This document shows positions 10,335-21,192 of a stretch of 64,000 nt of DNA, one piece after another. The stretch covers positions 2,917,811 through 2,981,810 of the forward strand of contig NW_020653713.1 in the NCBI RefSeq assembly GCF_003589595.1. The letters are read 5' to 3'. How positions within the stretch are numbered: the first letter of the stretch is position 1; every line of letters starts with the position of its first letter. The stretch comes from Hyposmocoma kahamanoa. Taxonomy: Eukaryota; Arthropoda; Insecta; Lepidoptera; Cosmopterigidae. Below the pieces are notes generated by a model. That model was given only the letters and a program-made list of their open reading frames with translations, did not search any database and had not been told where the DNA came from. Both the position numbers and the translations under genes were made by a program.

Positions 10335-11011
10335 TTTTTTGTTACAAAACATTCACAAGTAAAACGTACTTTAGTAATTTCTTTATATTCTGAAATGTAC
10401 AGTCACCAACAGAATCCTATTTAAGTGCGAAATACTATTTCAATATGCTATATTTTTTTCCGAGGCCCGCAATATTCTGGGTGATGAATAGCCCCGGAGC
10501 CGAACGCCGAGTCATTCTTTTATATTGCAACCTTTATTTTGGTTCCTTACTAATGAGCTTCCAACGTTAATGGCTAACCCTTCCCGTTCTGTTTCAAATT
10601 ATGAAGTCACCATGAAAATTATGTAAAGTAACGGCCATGATAACCGGCTCGCGGATGTTAATGAATTAAAATGTGTCCGGCGTGACTTGTGTTTGGTTGG
10701 TGGCTTTTAATGAGTACGGGTAGAGCATAAATTTTAGGTCCCTGTCATTTTAGTGCCGGTGACATTATTGAAAAAGCCCTAGCGGTTATTTTTTTGTGAA
10801 ATGATTTACGTCCCTTTTCATAATATTGTCTTTGCTACATAATAGCGTAGTTACGTATTCGATTTCGCCTTTTATGATTATTTCTATCCAACTAAAAATA
10901 TTAACTCTTAACTTGCGTCCATAAGAACCGGACAAAGGTCCGTCTCGGATCCGCGACTGCCGCAAATTAAGAGGTAACCCTTTAGGAGCGGTTACATACG
11001 GCAACTTCTAG
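10335..11011. promoter_or_regulatory. Unique patch, possible conserved non-coding DNA
   Basis: No gene. About 10480-10780 is more complex and CpG-richer than its surroundings and contains TAAT cores (GATGTTAATGAATTAAAATG near 10657). No second copy in the window. Regulatory function is inference from composition only. Confidence 0.25.
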
Positions 11012-11111
11012 CAGCGATGCGCGATTGCATCGATACAAACGCGCGATTGCATTGCTACATTTTGCATCAATGCAGTCGCGCGTATGTAGCGATGCGGTCG
11101 CGTGTATCGCT
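11012..11111. repeat. Long hairpin of duplicated GCGCGATTGCAT units
   Basis: Two arms of about 45 nt around a short centre near TTTTG. Each arm contains two related units (GCGCGATTGCATCGATACA and GCGCGATTGCATTGCTACA; inverted TGCAGTCGCGCGTATGTAGC and GATGCGGTCGCGTGTATCGC). This is both a tandem and an inverted repeat, resembling the subterminal hairpin of a DNA element. Confidence 0.7.
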
Positions 11112-11226
11112 GTTGTGTAACCACACTTAATTGCATCATTGCAAAATGACGAAATGGAACATGGCGGATTTTGTAGTTACAGTTTGTACATAAATGTAAT
11201 ATTTCGTTTAAGTATTATTACGTCTC

Positions 11227-11317
11227 TTAGGGTCGTATTCCAGAACTCTACTCAATGCTCAAGTCAGGATTTGAGCAGACTTGAGTATGATTTCAAGCAC
11301 TGGAAATACGACCCTAA
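11227..11317. repeat. 91-bp inverted-repeat element
   Basis: Ends TTAGGGTCGTATTCCAG and the inverse CTGGAAATACGACCCTAA differ by one indel. The interior has ACTCAA/TTGAGT pairs. It looks like a tiny MITE or foldback; no clean duplication of the target. Confidence 0.6.
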
Positions 11318-11526
11318 TGGCAAGGACTCGAGTTAAGGAGTTGAGTTTTTATTAACATCGCACTAGGTCTCTGTTTGGCTGGTTTTTAGTTTTGTCCCAA
11401 TTTTACTGTTACAAATATGTGTCATCCAAAATATAGACAGACCTCATGCGATAGGGCCAGCATTTCAATAGTTGTCGATATTCAAAACTTCAATATTTAC
11501 AATGTCTATATAATATCGGGATGCAG

Positions 11527-11696
11527 GTTTTTTTTATAACATTAAGTGACGGGACGAACAAGTGGTGCGCCTGATGGTAAGCAATACGCCTGCCCATAAG
11601 AGTTACTGTGCCACTCGGAGCTTTAAATTGCAAAATTCTGAAGGGCACTACCATTGCACCCGTCACCTTGAGACATAAGTTGACAAGTCCCATGTC
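11527..11696 (+). mobile_element. SIR-1 repeat, copy 4 (5' part)
   Basis: The clearest 5' end of the family: TTTTTTTATAACATTAAGTG then ACGGGACGAACAAGTGGTGC and CTGATGGTAAGCAATACGCC. Ends after TTGACAAGTCCCATGTC, so the 3' third is missing. Confidence 0.85.
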
Positions 11697-12235
11697 TGAG
11701 GTTCCATTTAAGTTACGCCATATTTGTGCTGTTATTGATTACCGTTACCATTTTTGCTGTGTATGTGTTTTAACGCTAAATCACATACAACTGAGCAATA
11801 ATCGTATTTAAAACACGCGGTTTAACCGTTCAGGTTTCTCCGGTCCTCCTTATTCTTCACTAGTTTTATAAAACTATTTGACATGTTTTTTTTGTTATTA
11901 ATTTGTATTTTCTTTTTATAATTGTGACAAAAATTTAGTTTATAAAAGTATTGAAAACAAAAAAAGTTACTATATATCGCACGTTGAAAACAATAACGTC
12001 ACCAAACGAAACTCTCGCTCTGTCAAATTTAGGCTTAATTTCAGCAGTTGTAATGGCTATTTCCCAAAATATGACTTTTTCGTTTAGTGACAATAATGTC
12101 ACTAAACTAAAATAAGTAATTATTTATTTAGATACACCATCGGCACATACATAGAGAAACTTACACTATTTTGTCATGTATACAGTAATTACGTAAGATA
12201 ACATTAAAATTAAAAAGAAAATAGGAAACAACACA
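11697..12235. other. No gene; perfect palindrome at 12082-12107
   Basis: AT-rich. GTTTAGTGACA and its inverse TGTCACTAAAC flank ATAA at 12082-12107, a perfect 11-bp hairpin. A related word GTCACCAAACGAAA occurs near 11998, perhaps the other end of a short element. Confidence 0.5.
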
Positions 12236-12425
12236 CAGATGGCGCTACCGCAAAAAAAGTCGTTAAAATCAAAAAACAAAGGTTTGCAACAAACACAGAA
12301 AAATTCGTAAGTCTGCTGGTTCGTTACGTGGCTTAATTTGCAGAGCATCTGACACGGATTGCCTGCGGGTGCTGGTTCGAATACAGCCAGATCGAATGAA
12401 GTTTTCTTAGTAGTGAGAGCTTCTA
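12236..12425 (+). mobile_element. SINE-B, tRNA-related, copy 1
   Basis: Leader ATGGCGCTACCGC...AAAGTCGTT, then GTCTGCTGGTTCGTTACGTG, then a tRNA-like part GGCTTAATTTGCAGAGCATC and GGTGCTGGTTCGAATACAGC (B-box GGTTCGAATAC), then CAGATCGAATGAAGTTTT. The family's usual 3' end (GATCTTTGTATTAATAATTA) is missing here. Confidence 0.7.
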
Positions 12426-12463
12426 GTCTTTTCGATTCACAATAATCTCAGTACAGAGTAATA

Positions 12464-12929
12464 AAAAACCGACCTCAAAAGTGCGTGGAATTACATATAA
12501 TTACCAAGTTTTATTGAAATCGGTTACCGGAAAGTTCGCAAACCTGGATTCATCCCCTAGTTCGCCACTATACGGGACTTGACACAGGAGATAATAAAAA
12601 TCGGTTCTCACTACTAAAAGTATCTTGAGAGAGAAAAACGCCTTGAATTTGAGAATAGCAAAATCAACCATTAAAATAATTGCTCCTTATAATAAAATTA
12701 AAGCGCTATTTATAAAAATGAATGTTCATGCGTGAACAGCCACCCTTAGAGGTGGATGATTTTCTTCAAAATTAAATGGGATAACAATGGAGGTACTCGC
12801 TTTCAAACAAAAACAAAAAAAAGACGAAAGTCGGACCACAAATACCGGAGTTATCGCTTAACATTCATTAAAAAAAAACATACAGTCGAATTGAGAACCT
12901 CTTCCTTTTTTGAAGTCGGTTAAAAAAAA
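12464..12929. mobile_element. MITE-3 copy 1, with internal insertion
   Basis: Bounded by AAAAACCGACCTCAAAAGT and TTTTTTGAAGTCGGTTAAAA, the inverted termini of this family. Between CTAGTTCGCCAC near 12560 and GCCACCCTTAGAGG near 12740 it holds about 180 bp that the copy at 25348-25622 lacks. GCCAC is present on both sides of that extra segment. Confidence 0.65.
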
Positions 12930-13587
12930 AATTGAATATCATGGTAATAAAATAACATCGTGACATTGAACAAACTTAAAAATTAGAAAATACTATTGTG
13001 TAAAATATCATCAAATGAAACCCCTAAGTCTCCACCCTTAAAGCAGTTGTGTCATTCCGTTTTAACTTATATAATGACCCGTGAAAGATATCCAACTTGT
13101 CTGTATTAATAATACTATACTTCATTAAGTATTGATAACTCAATAAACTACAGAGGCAATAAATGAACAAGATCTTAACAAGTTTTCTTGGAAATTTGCA
13201 TTTAAAACTAAACACTGGAACAAATGACGTCGCTACGATTCACTGTCTTCGCTTCAGCTATCACTGACCCAAAATACCGTAACGCTTAATGGCCTCAACT
13301 TAGCAACTTGAACTTGGCAAATGCATTCAAAACTACCATCAGTTTGTGACATTAGAAGGGTCCACATTCTTGTGTCAAGTTTCGTTTTCTTGTCCTATGC
13401 TCTTCGCCCTTTGGGGCGTTCCAGGAACTTCGGTTATTAATGACTACTTTAACAACTCCGTCTCTGGGACTAGCTTTTAGTAAACAAAATACATAGATAA
13501 AATAATTAGTGTTCCCGTTCGATAAATCAGATACTACTTCTCTGTCAAAGTCATTTATTCCATAGGTAAAACATTTACACTTGAAAA
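12930..13587. other. No gene recognised
   Basis: AT-rich with one more complex part at about 13330-13470. A minus-strand frame at 13352-13600 runs partly into the LINE-L1 3' UTR and is judged incidental. Confidence 0.45.
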
Positions 13588-14170
13588 CGACATTTTTCAA
13601 GCTACTGGTCGTTCACTACGCTGACTTCCTGAGAAGGACGAGCATGAAACTCTAGGGATTGCTCTTTTCAAATAAACTTAAATGCTATAGAATACATTAT
13701 GAATCATATTTGTGTGGAATGTAGACTCAACATGTCTTTTCGTACATCTTTATCTAACACGTAGTCTACTTTGTAATAAGACTTTTCAATTAAAATACTT
13801 TTAATTTAAGTTTGAAACTTAGGAAATGATAATCTTAATAATATGTTCCGGAATCTTATTGTAAAAACGTATACGGTTCCCCATAAACGAATCGTTTACC
13901 TTAGTTAAACGAAATCGTCGTACCATGAGTTTGGACTTAGTTCTCAGGTTAATATTATGGATATCGTCTTTCTTAATGAAATTAAGTATATTTTTACGGG
14001 CATACAAAATATTTGAGTAACTGTACTGTGATGCCATAGTCGTGATACCAGTCTCCTTAAACTTTTTTCTGAGAGAAATCCGAGAACCTAAACGGTACAC
14101 ACAAACGAATCGCTCGTTTTTGCAACACAATTACGGTTTGTTCTAATTCTCGGTATCTTAGTGCAATGGC
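13588..14170 (-). mobile_element. LINE-L1, 3' end (copy 2)
   Basis: Same family and orientation as 1-290: 3' UTR at 13588-13720, then the reverse-transcriptase C-terminus running rightwards on the minus strand. It extends farther into the coding part than copy 1. The 5' truncation is at roughly 14170, typical of LINE insertions. Confidence 0.75.
13819..14165 (-). pseudogene. LINE-L1 reverse transcriptase C-terminal domain, frameshifted
   Basis: The minus strand reads VIVLQKRAIR (about 14155-14125), shifts frame, then reads GSRISLRKKFKETGITTMAS and continues through IKKDDIHNINLRTKSKLMV to SFMGNRIRFYNKIPEHI. LQKRAIR followed by SLREKFKE-like, SQY-like and FYNKIP motifs is the region after the reverse-transcriptase domain of insect LINEs. 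A second shift occurs after PEHIIKI, where copy 1 stays in frame (FPKFKNYIK). No catalytic domain remains. Confidence 0.75.
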
Positions 14171-15599
14171 AAAGCGTAACATTAAAAGGTTCATATCACA
14201 CTTCGGTTGATAATTATACTTATGATAATGACAATCAATTTTGTCAAAAAGAAATACCCGTAATCCTTAAAAAAGTAGCCCCGGTCTGACAAACAGTCGC
14301 ATGTTCGAGTGCAGCCATTGTTCTTCGTGTTTGTTCTATCTTTGTATCAGTAATAATTTTTTTTTCCTCACGATACAATTTCCCGATTGAAAGCGTCGTA
14401 TCAATTCCGAATTCGAGAAAACAGTCCGAAATGTCACAGGGATCTTTTTATCTGTAGATGTACAAGCGATATTCGTATTCTCTCGGATTCGAATTGGGCT
14501 TAGTGCACAAGCGACAACCGAAGTAGGTCCGAGTTTTTTAGATTTAGTCTCGGATTTGGAACGAATAAGAAGCAGATGCATGGCGTAAATGCGCTTACTA
14601 TCATATTTTGTACAGTTAACAACATGTCAAGCTTATACACTTTCGTTCGAATGTCGCCTCAAAAGCAACGAGGCTAGATCCGTAAACTCAAAAGCTGGAT
14701 GTGCTGCCGTTCGGGCGTGAATGCGAAATCATGATTTTACTAAAGTTGTTTTATCGCTAGCTGTAATTTCTCGCTGATGATTTGCTATAAACACCAACAA
14801 TGAAACAGATTTTCAATCACTTGTCGATATATCTACATAAAAGTTTGCTTCATCTATCTCGAAAACTTTGATGACGGCTTGTAATTAGTAAGTTTTAGAA
14901 CCGTCGTAAGTTTTCGGGAACGAATGAAACAGTTCGAAGCGATATTGAAGGGTTTGTGTTCTCGGACTGTGGGCCCGTGGCTACGTGGCACGTATGCCTT
15001 TGATGTCGGCTTTTATGTGGTCCCCACATTGCTGTTTTCGTTAGGTTTCTTTTACTTTGATGTTAATTGACCTACATAGATTTGGGATTATTTATTAGAT
15101 TCATTTATGAATGTTGCTTTTAAATATTTTTTTATTCGTCATCTGCGCCTTTAACACGGGTTTACAACAGCGACTGTTGTTGATAGCAGCAGAGTAAAAT
15201 CACATTTTTTTGTTGCCGATTGCACAGCGCTCTAGTGGTCACAAGAAGAAGTAAGATTAATAAGACAGCAATAGATATAAAAATTGGTTACGATTCAATA
15301 CGGGAACAAAAAAAATGTTAATTTCTCTTTCTCTTCACAGCTTTATTATTCGTATTTGATGGCAGGGTCTAATTACCTTCTATTTTCCCTCAACTGTGCT
15401 CTGTTGAAGGTCCTGTTTTCAGAAACTTCCTTAGATCTTTGGCGAGATCTGTCCACTTCATCATCGGCAGTGTTGCCAGGGCCCTTTAGTCCGATATTAA
15501 AGTTCATTGCGTGAAAAGTTACATTTTTTCTGCAAAAGCTACTTTTTACACGCTCGTTGTTTAATTAAAAATTATAACTGTAGCCTAAATCCTTAAAAT
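14171..15599. other. No gene recognised
   Basis: Unassigned. GCTGCCGTTCGGGCGTGAAT near 14704 resembles GCTGCCGTTCAGACGTGATG near 17156, so parts may be one old repeat family. Frames at 14336-14581 and 15284-15514 are not recognised. Confidence 0.45.
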
Positions 15600-15856
15600 A
15601 AACACGCCTGTCCATAACAGTTGCAGTGTCACTCAGAGATTTAAAACGCAAAGATGTTACGGGCACTGTCACTACGCCCGTCACGCTGAGACATAAGTTC
15701 ACAAGTCTCATATGCCTGTAATTTCACCACCAACCTGCGCTTATAATGCTTACTACTTGGCGGCAGAAATAGATAAAGCTATACTTCCCGAGACGAACTC
15801 TTTCACAAGGAGCTCTACAGCTACCAAAAAGAGAAGAGCTCTACTGCTGTCTAATT
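15600..15856 (+). mobile_element. SIR-1 repeat, copy 5
   Basis: Lacks the extreme 5' end; has ACACGCCTGTCCATAACAGT, GAGACATAAGTTCACAAGTC, TTGGCGGCAGAAATAGATAA and TTTCACAAGGAGCTCTACAG. The terminal AGAGCTCTACTGCTG is repeated once more at 15835-15850. Confidence 0.8.
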
Positions 15857-15902
15857 TGGGTGCGTTCGTAAACTATTTAAAATAAACAATAACAAGAATA
15901 GT

Positions 15903-16340
15903 TGATGATTATCACTAGTATCAGGTTTCTTTTTATTTTCCCGATATTTCGGAACGGTTGCACGCTCCATGGTCACGGGTTGACTGGACGGCGGCAGATG
16001 ACAGCTTTATGAGCAGACATATCTGTCTACCTTCTTGCGCTGTCGACGACTACCTTCATCGCGATTAGTTGTGGCGTTACCATAGTCATTCATTTTTTTC
16101 ACACAAACCACACTCACTGTATCCACACGCGAAACTGAACTCGAGGTGTTTTTGTTTTTATTACTGCACGCACTAAGGATCGGATTCCATGCACTGGACA
16201 GTTCAAAACCATCATCACGGTTAAATGTTTTGTACTTCAACCCGTGACCATGGAGCGTGCAAACGTTCCGAAATATAGGGGAAATAAAAAGAAGTCATAC
16301 CGTGGTAAGAAACCTGATACTAGTGATAATCATTTAGTGA
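15903..16340. mobile_element. Foldback-like element with ~80-100-bp inverted arms
   Basis: Left arm 15903-15982 (ATTATCACTAGTATCAGGTT ... CGATATTTCGGAACGGTTGC ... CCATGGTCACGGGTTG) is mirrored by right arm 16238-16340 with scattered mismatches; the right arm has a short extra segment. About 255 bp separates the arms, with a minus-strand frame I do not recognise. CGATATTTCGG ... CATGGTCACGGG motifs recur in lepidopteran repeats. No duplication found; superfamily unknown. Confidence 0.65.
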
Positions 16341-17290
16341 ACTACCACGAAACTCTTAAAATCTATATAAAAATAGTTGATTTTGAAAATTCGCAACTTC
16401 ATCAAACTTACGAAAATTGTCTTAAAAACAAAAGTTTTACACGAGAAGGTGAAAAAATACGATAAATGTAAGGTAATCTGGCAACGTTAATTTTCGGTTT
16501 TTCTCGTTTGCAAGTTCCACAGTTGCTCTCAAGTTATTGCACCCACACCCGCTCTCTGCATGCTTCATGTTTAAAATATGACCGATGCGTCCGATGTAAC
16601 TGATGTGATTCTTCGTACGATCAAGCGAAATTTGGTGCTCAACGCTCAAGTATTTTTAATCAATACTTTCGTTTACTAATAATAAAGAAAAATGTAAGGG
16701 AAATTCCTTTTCGAAAGCTAACATATCTAATAAATGGAAACATCATGGTGAACAAAATTTTATGTCGTATTAATTCACCAACCCACATTTTAACTATAAC
16801 GACATGTTGAAACTTGTCTTGCCGCATTAAATCGCTTTCAAAGTTCAATCTAAATCAAATTAAAACATATTTCGTTACGTTTTAATGAATTGAGGCATTA
16901 AATTTTATCTTTTTTTCAACATAATGATCTTTTATAATTTCCGAATCGACATTTCGAATTCGTTCGGTATTTTACGCATTGAAATGTGACACAATATGAC
17001 CTCAATTTTAAAAAGGTTTATCGAATGCTTTGAATGAAACCGCTGTTCTTTGTGTGCGAGCTATAGATTAAATCTGCCATTAAATCACGTTTATGATAGC
17101 ATAGTAATAAAGGACTCGCTACGTTATTTAAAAGTCTTTGATCAGGTTCCACTTTGCTGCCGTTCAGACGTGATGCCGACTGCCGTCCACTAACTAAAAT
17201 GTGGCTAAGTGACAAATGGTCAAATATCCGTTTTAAATAGCAAAAGATAGAGCACAAAATTCTCTTTTGAAAACAGTCAAAATTAGTTAC
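16341..17290. other. No gene recognised
   Basis: Unassigned. The part at about 17030-17190 shares GCTGCCGTTC...GTGATGC-like words with 14.70 kb and may be an old minus-strand repeat. Confidence 0.45.
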
Positions 17291-17503
17291 TGTTATAATT
17301 ATTAATACAAAGATTACTTCTAGATTAGAAAAAATTCCTTCGATCCGCTCGGATTCGAACCGACGTCTTCTAGCATACCGTGGCAGACGCTATACCAACT
17401 AAGCCACAGAACGAACCAACAGACCTCACGATTTTTTTTATGTGCTTGTTGTAGTGTCTTTGTATTTGGTTTTTCAACGACTTTTTAGACTACCGCTACG
17501 GCT
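17291..17503 (-). mobile_element. SINE-B copy 2, near full length
   Basis: The reverse complement runs CGGTAGTCTAAAAAGTCGTT, GAAAAACCAAATACAAAGAC, GTTCGTTCTGTGGCTTAGTT, B-box GGTTCGAATCC, GGATCGAAGGAATTTTTTC and TTGTATTAATAATTATAAC. It supplies the uninterrupted version of the site where MITE-1 inserted in the copy at 28450-28900. Confidence 0.8.
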
Positions 17504-18805
17504 AGATTACTAATATTATGCTCCCCAAATTTTGGGAAAAAAAAGAAAACAATTCGCAAAAAAAAAAACAAAAAAAGGGATTTTGTAAAAAAATAAAGAA
17601 ACATGAATTTGCTTGAGACAGAAATGAAACATGGAACTTGAATAATGCTTATGACGGGTATGTCGAGATTTTGGACTTGGAATTTAAGTGTCAAGATGTC
17701 GTGCTCTTTACTCTACGTAATTCTTTATGAATGGACCAATTTATATGTTACTTTATTTCTTAAAATTCACTCCATTTTATTTATTTATTTGCAGATAAGT
17801 GCATATTAGACGATGTTAAGTATTAAATAAAAAGAAAGAGAAACTCTACTTAACACTTGGTGAGTCATAATATCTACTACCATAAGATCTACAGTAAACA
17901 CGACTCTTCCTCCGAAAGGATAAAATTAAATAACTTTAAGCAAAAAGAAAATAAAAAATAAAACATAATATTAATCAAACAATGGCACGACTTTTAAAGT
18001 TACTAATACTGATCATTTCACTGGGCAAATCATTCGCCGAAGTCGAACCCAAGCACGATCATTCGGCTCGGGTCGAATGATTATTATCTCGGAACTCCAC
18101 CTCATGTCCATATGAAAATATCCCTGTCCCCGTCACATTTAAGGTATTTACCTTTATGTCAGAGAGGGCTAGGCAGAAATGCTCTATGGAATTTATGAAT
18201 TAGTAATAGTGATTAGTAATTAATGATCATTCAGATCATCCGAATACAAAAATTAGTAGGTTACTAATTTGTCATTCGAATGACAGAATTACTAACGAGT
18301 TGTATATCGAAATCATTCGCAATCGCGCATCGCTAAATTAAATTGAACAAAGGAGAGACAGTCATACTGAGACATATATTAAAGTCTGCCTCAATTAGAG
18401 GTCGCCACAGTATGCAAATGTGATCCAATGAAATTTAAAAAAAATCTCAAAAAAACCCCAACTTAATAAATAACAATTTTAATTTGTTAATGAGAAGAGT
18501 CGGTTGGTATAACAACGATGGCAACACTGTCGAATGGAGGAAGTGTAAAACAAACTTGGATGGTGTGGAATATACTTCAACGACCCTGATGACCCCATCA
18601 CTCTCACCACGTTACAGGTTCACCTGGGCGCCCTCAAACCCGCTACTTAATTTATTACACGAATGAAAATCTTCAGCTCGTTATTTTTGTCCGATGTCAC
18701 AGTCAAAGCCATCAGCGGCCAGTGTCCTTCAGAAAAATGTAAAAGGGAATATTTTGGTGTATTCTTGTGCATGATCTGTTTCTGGAAGAATGTATGGTGT
18801 TTATC
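17504..18805. other. No gene recognised
   Basis: AT-rich, A-runs at 17536-17590. At 18028-18085 AATCATTCG and CGAATGATT form an imperfect palindrome. The part at 18190-18310 is rich in ATTAGTAA and CATTCGAATG words, perhaps an old MITE. Confidence 0.4.
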
Positions 18806-19050
18806 GACCGTGCCAGCCTAGGTTTGACATATCGCATATCCAGCAGAGGCCGTGGGTTACAATCCGGGCTCGCACCTCTGAGTTTTTCGGAATTTATGTG
18901 CTAAATTTAATTTGTAATTTATCATGTGCCTTTCGGTGAAGGAAAAACAAAATTTCGAAGTAGATTCACAACCTTTGGAAAACGTCTAGAGTTCCCAACC
19001 CGCATTGGTCCAGCCAGGCGGAGACTGGTGCCCTGCAACGGGACGTCTAA
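18806..19050 (+). mobile_element. SINE-E (Bm1-like)
   Basis: Begins GTGCCAGCCTAGGTTTGAC, has CCAGCAGAGGCCGTGGGTTA with a degenerate B-box (GGGTTACAATCC), then GCACCTCTGAGTTTTTCGGA, TTATCATGTGCCTTTCGGTG and a 3' part CCCGCATTGGTCCAGCCAGG ... GTGCCCTGCAACGGGACG. This order is that of a common lepidopteran SINE; parts of the middle are deleted. Confidence 0.75.
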
Positions 19051-19115
19051 AGGATTTGATGATGATATGTTGTTTATCAGAATTCCCTTGGTTTTTGTTT
19101 TACTGTATTTCTTAC

Positions 19116-19157
<42 letters not shown>

Positions 19158-19164
19158 TAATAAA
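19116..19164. repeat. (AAT)n microsatellite
   Basis: About fifteen AAT units with one interruption. A shorter cluster of AATAATAAT lies at 19216-19236. Confidence 0.9.
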
Positions 19165-19553
19165 TTCAAAATTAATCTTTTAGGCCTTGGGAGAGGCGAG
19201 AGTTTAAAATAAATACAATAATAAATAATAATAAAAAACAATGCTTGTTTGATAGCTTTTTTGTCAGATGTTAGTAACAATAATGTGTTTAAAAACCACA
19301 CCAATTACCCTAAAAGAAGGGAATTTCCTGCAATGAAATTAACTCCAAGTGACTATAGAACACCCAGACCAGAGCCAATTTACAAAAGTTCGTTTAACTA
19401 ACTCGCTCTATTACAATTTAAAATCCGCTATGCTTACCATTGTCTTACCGAAATCGTCGTTCTTGTTGGTTTTATAATACATTCTTATTAAGGTACAATA
19501 GTAAGGTATATAGTAAGGTATATGAAAACATCAAAAATCTTTCATTGATTTCT
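19165..19553. other. No gene recognised
   Basis: AT-rich, unassigned. Confidence 0.5.
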
Positions 19554-19862
19554 CACAGATGGCGCTACTGCTAAAAAGTCGTCAAAAACAAAGACCTGCA
19601 ATAAGCACATAGAGAAAATGGTAAGGTCTGCTGGTTCGTTCCGCAGGTCGGTTGGGAGAGCGTCAGCTACGGTATCATCATCATCAACAGCCTATCGTAG
19701 TCCACTGCTGGACATAGACCTCTCCCTCCTCGTCCTCAGCTCGTTGCATCCATCTACGGTATGGTAAAGGCGAAATCGAATGCACCCGGATCGAATAAAT
19801 TTTTCTTTGTTCGATCTTCGTATTAATAATTATGATCTTCGTATTAATAATTATAACAAACT
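19554..19862 (+). mobile_element. SINE-B copy 3, interrupted
   Basis: Leader GATGGCGCTACTGC...AAAGTCGTC, GTCTGCTGGTTCGTTCCGCA, and the tRNA-like part are followed, after an inserted segment (19676-19753), by AAATCGAATGCACCCGGATC, GAATAAATTTTTC and a duplicated GATCTTCGTATTAATAATTA tail. Both halves together equal one SINE-B. Confidence 0.75.
19676..19753 (-). mobile_element. LINE 3' tail inserted in SINE-B
   Basis: CATCATCATCAACAGCCTAT then CGTAGTCCACTGCTGGACAT is the reverse complement of a very common lepidopteran LINE/SINE 3' end with a (GATGAT) tail. It is flanked by the 9-bp direct repeat CTACGGTAT (19667-19675 and 19754-19762), a target-site duplication. Confidence 0.75.
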
Positions 19863-20763
19863 AGCGGAGTAATTTTAGAAAAACTAATGGAATATCATGG
19901 TACTCGTAGTAAAACATTGTGATATTCAGTAAACTTGACATATAAAGGATCTTGAATAAAATAAACTCGAAAACTTTGTACCTGGAAAATCCACAGCATG
20001 AATGATAAAGCTCTGAGACAGACGAAGTGCCTAGAAAGCAATTATGTATGTCCTTGACTACACAACACAAAAATAAAACAACTCTGATTGTATTTACGGC
20101 AGTGTCTCGGAGGCATAAATCCACAAATCATTTCTTTCTTTTATCTCGATTGCTGCTACGGCGACAAGTTGTTTCTGCCGTTTGGTGCAAGTTGGAGAAG
20201 TATAGCGATGTCGTTTATAAATAACTTTACTATATACAAGAGCTTCAAAAACATGAAGTGAGACAGATACTCAAAATTCTATTCAGAAAATCTTGTTTTT
20301 GTTCTATAGTTTTTTATTACATTTTCAATTTAGAATTTACAACGTCTTCTAATGTCATCGACAGGTATTTTCTAACATCTAGTTGGTAACTCAAGTAGAT
20401 ATTGTAATTGATGAACAATAATGGATCAAGCCCCTCCCTGACGTTGCCCTGTTAACTAGTCAGCAGTCTTCGGAGGTGCTCGAGCCTCTTTCTAGAAAGT
20501 TCTTGACTACCTACAATTTCTTGTCTTCTTTTCGTATCGATGGTATACACTATAATATGCTTGCCATCGCTGTAAGGCTTCTTTCGTTGATCCCAATTTT
20601 CTTAGTGTCCCTATTCTGTGTTTTCTGTCTCTCATTTTGTCTTCTGTCATTGCTGTACGTTTTTTTTTGCTTTGTCATAAAAGAACTACAATATTTTTGC
20701 AATACAACGACGATAGACCTTTCCGATCGAATCCGAGTGCATTAGAGATCTGATACTCCAAAA
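19863..20763. other. No gene recognised
   Basis: AT-rich. Frames at 19861-20224 and 20476-20745 lack recognisable domains; the latter is hydrophobic from T-rich sequence. Confidence 0.45.
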
Positions 20764-21192
20764 TTATGATATTCTATTGAATGTGTTTAAGTAATTTTCT
20801 AAATCGAATATTAAGGATGTCCTAAAGAAAGAGCAGGTCTCAGTCTCTCTTACGGTACACTTAAGGTCCCGGTCTCTTGAGCTAAAGGTACCAGTGAGGT
20901 ACTCGTAAGGTCTTAAGGCCCGTAAGGTCTTTCTTGCTAGCGTGTATAAAACATTGTCGTGGGTTGATGACACGAAATATTTTGTCAGGATAACAAGTGA
21001 AAAGCTGTGATCTTTGTCTACGTCCATACTGAAACATGGGCACCACATCCAACCAGAGTAATCAGACTCGTACAAGCCAGGTAGCTTGTGCGAGTACCAG
21101 AAGGCACAAAAGTGAGTAATTTGCCCGGCATTGTGGAAGGCTCGACAAATATTTAGCTTAAAGTAATTTACTAAATGATAAGAGTTATTCAT
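20764..21192 (-). CDS. Unrecognised 142-codon frame (longest in window)
   Basis: Starts with ATG and is the longest uninterrupted frame here, but I recognise no domain, signal peptide or membrane segment. The middle has a Cys/Trp-rich patch (SGWMWCPCFSMDVDKDH) and the end is Arg/Thr-rich, partly from short internal repeats (TAAGGTCTTAAGGCCCGTAA on the plus strand). A frame of this length can arise by chance in 64 kb. It may equally be a relic of an unknown repeat. Confidence 0.15.
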   Translation of the reverse strand: MNNSYHLVNYFKLNICRAFHNAGQITHFCAFWYSHKLPGLYESDYSGWMWCPCFSMDVDKDHSFSLVILTKYFVSSTHDNVLYTLARKTLRALRPYEYLTGTFSSRDRDLKCTVRETETCSFFRTSLIFDLENYLNTFNRIS

